Source: JABDBK01 sp964453575 (lineage in GTDB: Bacteria; Pseudomonadota; Gammaproteobacteria; DSM-16500). From it: 18,616 bases of DNA. Below are positions 16,186 to 18,616 of this stretch, in pieces; the stretch's first letter is position 1; each line of letters opens with the position of its first letter. The stretch spans positions 1 to 18,616 of the forward strand of contig CAYVRW010000043.1 in the NCBI GenBank assembly GCA_964453575.1. The letters are read 5' to 3'. Made by a program: the position numbers and the translations under genes. A model generated the notes under the pieces. The model had not been told where the DNA came from. It ran no database searches and saw nothing but the letters and a program-made list of their open reading frames with translations.

Positions 16186-17241
16186 ATGATACTTGTCATG
16201 GATAGACTATTTCTTTTATTTATCATGCTATGTTTAAGTACTACTGCTTATGCAAAAGCCGTCATGGATATTACGCCAGCCATTCTTGGAACAGTTACCT
16301 TAAGTCAAACAGCAACGATTGCCATTAATTATAATGTATTGAATAATACCCGCCAATTCCTTAATCGATTTACTATTGATCCTCGTTTTCACGTGATACC
16401 CGGCGCCCTACCCGCAGTGAGTTTAAAAACCAACAATTGCACAGCTCCTCTTGCCCCAGGCGCGACATGTACATTCCAAGTACAATTGGAAGGCAGCGAA
16501 GATTTACCGCCAAGTTTTATACTTTCACCCAGGGTATGTGCCTATACGGTGGGAAGTAGTTCATCGGTATGTTCACAGCCTATTGCCGCTGATCGAACTC
16601 CAGTCAATGTTGAAAGTGTTGCGACCGGTTGTTCTGCTAATGGTTATGGAACGGGTTGTTTTGTCATGGTGTCCAAAAACCAAATGCAAGGAAATATGAC
16701 TGTACTTGATCCTGCACCCGAGGATGCACCGGATGTCAGTGCATGCAATTCAGCAGGATCAGTTTCAAAAGCAGATTGTATTTGCAGCATTGAAGGCCCT
16801 GCTGCAAACAATGGCAATGGGACTTGGTATGCGTGGTTAGGATTAACAGCAGGGGGTAATAATAATCCCAGAGAAAGACTTGATAATTTACTAGGGCATC
16901 CAGCTTTTCCTCTAACAAGCTCATGGGTTTCGCTTGAAACAGGATTAACGGTTTATCCAAACTGGGGGGCTTTAGGTATTGACATACATAACTATCCGAA
17001 TGTAACCAATATTATATCAGCCATCAGCACGCCTGTGAACACGGGTGGTTTTAATACTCCTGCAAGCACGTTTGCAGCTACCTGTACTGATTGGACCAGT
17101 GCCAGTAACGTAACAGCTGTAGACCCAGGACAACCCAACGGCACTGTTGCTGCAAATAATAATGCAAATTCATGGAATGATGCGGGTACTGCATTTTGTG
17201 ATGTCTATCGATCTATTTACTGTACGGAAGTTTCGCCTTGA
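16186..17241 (+). CDS. Secreted protein with Ig-like and DUF1554-like regions
   Basis: The 351-residue product has a signal peptide: hydrophobic core LFLLFIMLCLSTT and predicted cleavage after AYA (residue 23). The mature N-terminal part (about 28-140) is beta-rich and contains LAPGATCTFQVQL, a phrase typical of bacterial Ig-like surface domains with paired cysteines. From about residue 180 the pattern CNSAGSVSKADCICS, WYAWLGL, SWVSLETGLTVYPNWG, ATCTDWTSASN and FCDVYRSIYCTE resembles DUF1554, a lectin/endostatin-like fold known from Leptospira and some gammaproteobacterial exported proteins. Many cysteines suggest a disulphide-bonded extracytoplasmic protein. No LPXTG, lipobox or membrane anchor is visible. 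Two starts are possible, 16186 (SD AAAGG at 16174-16178) and 16198; both leave the signal peptide intact. It follows ybeX by 10 nt and may be co-transcribed. It ends right at the inverted-repeat element. Domain naming is from pattern memory only. Confidence 0.72.
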   Translation: MILVMDRLFLLFIMLCLSTTAYAKAVMDITPAILGTVTLSQTATIAINYNVLNNTRQFLNRFTIDPRFHVIPGALPAVSLKTNNCTAPLAPGATCTFQVQLEGSEDLPPSFILSPRVCAYTVGSSSSVCSQPIAADRTPVNVESVATGCSANGYGTGCFVMVSKNQMQGNMTVLDPAPEDAPDVSACNSAGSVSKADCICSIEGPAANNGNGTWYAWLGLTAGGNNNPRERLDNLLGHPAFPLTSSWVSLETGLTVYPNWGALGIDIHNYPNVTNIISAISTPVNTGGFNTPASTFAATCTDWTSASNVTAVDPGQPNGTVAANNNANSWNDAGTAFCDVYRSIYCTEVSP

Positions 17242-17243
17242 AC

Positions 17244-17381
17244 GCAGCGATTCCCGCGCTCAAGAAGGTCAGCTATTCATTTTTACGCTCCAAACAGCAC
17301 ATCCCTGTGCTTAGTGTTGTCATCCTGACAACAAGTCGCTAAAAATGAATAGCTGACCTTCTTGAGCGCGGAAATCGCTGC
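17244..17381. repeat. 138-nt inverted-repeat element with two internal stem-loops (MITE-like)
   Basis: The arms 17244-17285 and 17340-17381 are reverse complements over 42 bp with a single mismatch (17253 against 17372). Between them lie two smaller perfect hairpins: AGCACA/TGTGCT (17296-17311, 4-nt loop) and TGTTGTCA/TGACAACA (17315-17333, 3-nt loop). As single-stranded DNA or RNA the whole would fold as a long stem capped by two short stems. The arms are flanked by CTTGAAC (17237-17243) and CTTAAAC (17382-17388), a possible 7-bp target duplication with one change. No open reading frame lies inside. It resembles a miniature inverted-repeat element or a large dispersed intergenic palindrome. 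There is no T tract, so it is not a standard intrinsic terminator, though it could stop or protect the upstream transcript. Confidence 0.8.
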
Positions 17382-17433
17382 CTTAAACGCTTCATATCTG
17401 TTTATAAAATGACCAAACTGACCTATTTTCTCC

Positions 17434-17462
17434 TTGATAGCTATGATTTGACTATATATAAT
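17434..17462 (+). promoter_or_regulatory. Sigma70-type promoter for the TPR gene
   Basis: TTGATA (17434-17439) and TATAAT (17457-17462) are separated by exactly 17 bp, matching 11 of 12 consensus bases. A second overlapping pair, TTGACT (17448-17453) and TATATA (17471-17476), is also spaced by 17 bp. The start would be near 17469, leaving a leader of about 47 nt before the ATG at 17516. This is the best promoter match I noticed in the window. Confidence 0.72.
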
Positions 17463-17515
17463 ACCAAAATTATATATATGTTTAATTTATAGACTATTAT
17501 TGTTGGGTTATAAAT

Positions 17516-18616
17516 ATGAAATCTCACTTACTGAATCCTAATGACGTAACAGCTGCTGATCTTAAGCAGATGACAGAAACAGAATTGAAAAATCTCTTCC
17601 AACAAGGCTGCGACCTATATGCGCAGAATAAATTCGATGAAGCATTGGCCATCTTTAATATGCTTTTACGAGTCAAAGAAAATAATATTGAAGCCTTAAA
17701 TAAGAAAGCTCAGACACATATCACACTTCATCAAGACAGTGAAGCAATGAACGCCTTAAAAAAAATTGTTTCACTTGAACCTAACAATCATCGTGCACAC
17801 TTTTTCTATGGCGTAGGTTTGAAGGATTTAAAAAAACATGAAGATGCCATTGTTGCACTTAATGAATGTTTAAAATTAAGGCCAGATTTTTATCCTGCTC
17901 ATAAATTCCAAGGTTGGGCATTTCATCATTTAGGACAAATGGATAATGCTAAATTATCTTTTGAAAAAGCCGTTGCATTGGATAAATCCAATAGTAGTTG
18001 TTATAGCTATGGCGTAATGCTTTACATAGCGAAACAATATAAAGAAGCACTCCCTATTTGTGATAAATCCCTCGAGTTAAATGCTAATTGTTATCGCAGT
18101 CATTATTATCGAGCCTGCACCTTATTCTATTTAAACAGAAAAGAAGAAGCCATTCTTGCTTTTAAGAAAGTCATTGAAGTTGCGCCTGATAATCATGGTG
18201 CCTGGAGATTATATGCAGATGGTCTTCTCTTATTAAAACAATATGATGCATGCTTTGAGGCATGTGAGAAGTCTTTAAGCCTTTGCGCTGGAAATTTTCC
18301 GGCTATTGAATTGAAAAACAAAGTTGTGAAACTAGTGAAGAATAACGAAGAACAAAAAAGCGAAAAAGTGAATCTTTGCGATGGGCTCGCGAGATCATTT
18401 AGAAACAACGGCAATGCTAAACTTCATTCGGGAGACTATAAAGGTGCGATTCGTGATTTTACTGAGTACCTTCGTTTAAAACCAGATGATGCAGACGCCT
18501 TTTATTGGCGCGGCAATTCTAAACGTGATTTGGAAGACCTTGAAGGTGCGATCGCTGATTATACTGAGTACCTTCGTTTAAAACCAGATGATGCAGACGC
18601 CTTTTATTGGCGCGGC
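17516..18616 (+). CDS. Tetratricopeptide-repeat protein, 3' end outside the window
   Basis: An uninterrupted frame of 367 codons runs from the ATG at 17516 to the right edge, beginning MKSHLLNPNDVTAADLKQMT. After about 23 residues it is a row of 34-residue TPR units, for example LKNLFQQGCDLYAQNKFDEA, AHFFYGVGLKDLKKHEDA, AHKFQGWAFHHLGQMDNA and AFYWRGNSKRDLEDLEGA; I count about nine complete units plus the start of another. TPRs form a superhelical scaffold for protein binding. A spacer with KNNEEQKSEK (around residues 277-286) separates an older, diverged block from newer near-identical units at the edge. No signal peptide or membrane span is seen in the visible part. The start is preceded by a weak GGG at 17505-17507, eight bases before the ATG, and by a strong promoter. 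It is transcribed independently of the genes to the left. The partner and function are unknown. Confidence 0.9.
   Translation, partial: MKSHLLNPNDVTAADLKQMTETELKNLFQQGCDLYAQNKFDEALAIFNMLLRVKENNIEALNKKAQTHITLHQDSEAMNALKKIVSLEPNNHRAHFFYGVGLKDLKKHEDAIVALNECLKLRPDFYPAHKFQGWAFHHLGQMDNAKLSFEKAVALDKSNSSCYSYGVMLYIAKQYKEALPICDKSLELNANCYRSHYYRACTLFYLNRKEEAILAFKKVIEVAPDNHGAWRLYADGLLLLKQYDACFEACEKSLSLCAGNFPAIELKNKVVKLVKNNEEQKSEKVNLCDGLARSFRNNGNAKLHSGDYKGAIRDFTEYLRLKPDDADAFYWRGNSKRDLEDLEGAIADYTEYLRLKPDDADAFYWRG
18443..18616 (+). repeat. Near-identical 102-nt tandem repeat units within the TPR gene
   Basis: Two copies (18443-18514 and 18545-18616) lie exactly 102 nt apart, which is 34 codons or one TPR. 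They are identical over at least their last 54 bases (18461-18514 and 18563-18616), encoding TEYLRLKPDDADAFYWRG. The second copy ends at the window edge, so the array probably continues. DNA identity this high inside a repeat protein points to recent unit duplication. Confidence 0.85.

Noticed and set aside
16451..16699. Plus-strand open frame of 82 codons inside the secreted-protein gene
   Set aside because: It lies out of frame within a gene that has a clear signal peptide and domain pattern, and its product has no recognisable features.
17244..17381. Inverted repeat as a standard Rho-independent terminator
   Set aside because: The arms are far longer than usual, the span between them is large and structured, and no T tract follows the right arm.
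1..18616. CRISPR array, tRNA, rRNA, insertion sequence or toxin-antitoxin pair
   Set aside because: I saw no regularly spaced short repeats with unique spacers, no tRNA-like cloverleaf with T-loop, no transposase motifs and no small paired genes.

Overview
The window looks like chromosomal DNA from an AT-rich gammaproteobacterium. The evidence is a divergent efp/epmB pair (the EF-P beta-lysylation pathway, mainly a gammaproteobacterial trait) and a phoH-ybeY-ybeX block with gammaproteobacterial-type proteins. The low GC and the expansion of large helical-repeat proteins and a TPR protein fit a host-associated lineage of the Legionellales kind (Legionella, Coxiella, Aquicella or Berkiella relatives). 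That placement is an inference from style, not from a marker gene.

Layout. (1) 1-192, minus strand: the N-terminal 64 codons of efp, running off the left edge. (2) 193-257: a 65-nt divergent promoter region with a perfect 18-bp palindrome. (3) 258-1238, plus: epmB, the radical-SAM lysine 2,3-aminomutase that makes the (R)-beta-lysine used on EF-P Lys34. (4) 1311-12583, plus: five tandem paralogous genes of 733, 737, 732, 749 and 758 codons, closely spaced (gaps 48, 37, 35 and 11 nt). They encode soluble, all-helical, HEAT/ARM-like proteins of a family I do not recognise. This is the most unusual part of the window. (5) 12661-13812: a membrane-anchored family 2 glycosyltransferase. (6) 13878-16175: phoH (ybeZ), ybeY and ybeX (corC-like), a conserved RNA/ribosome-maintenance operon. 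(7) 16186-17241: a secreted protein with an Ig-like N-terminal part and a DUF1554-like C-terminal part, where lnt often sits in gammaproteobacteria. (8) 17244-17381: a 138-nt inverted-repeat element with 42-bp arms and two internal stem-loops. (9) 17516 to the right edge: a TPR-repeat protein, open at 18616, with its own good sigma70-type promoter.

How the parts relate. efp and epmB act together: EpmB makes beta-lysine, EpmA (not in this window) attaches it to EF-P Lys34, and modified EF-P relieves ribosome stalling at polyproline. PhoH, YbeY and YbeX belong to RNA and ribosome maintenance. The five-gene array lies between these conserved neighbours on the same strand with no visible terminator, so it may be read through from epmB. 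It arose by serial tandem duplication: copies 1-3 are close to each other and copies 4-5 are more diverged. All five keep a near-identical N-terminal segment, an invariant ELPDKG motif and a Cys-(Val/Ile)-Glu-Glu-Tyr tail. Their function cannot be read from the sequence; secreted effector or scaffold is the leading guess. There are no rRNA or tRNA genes, CRISPR arrays or transposase genes here. The only gene-free stretch near 300 nt (17242-17515) holds the inverted repeat and the TPR promoter.
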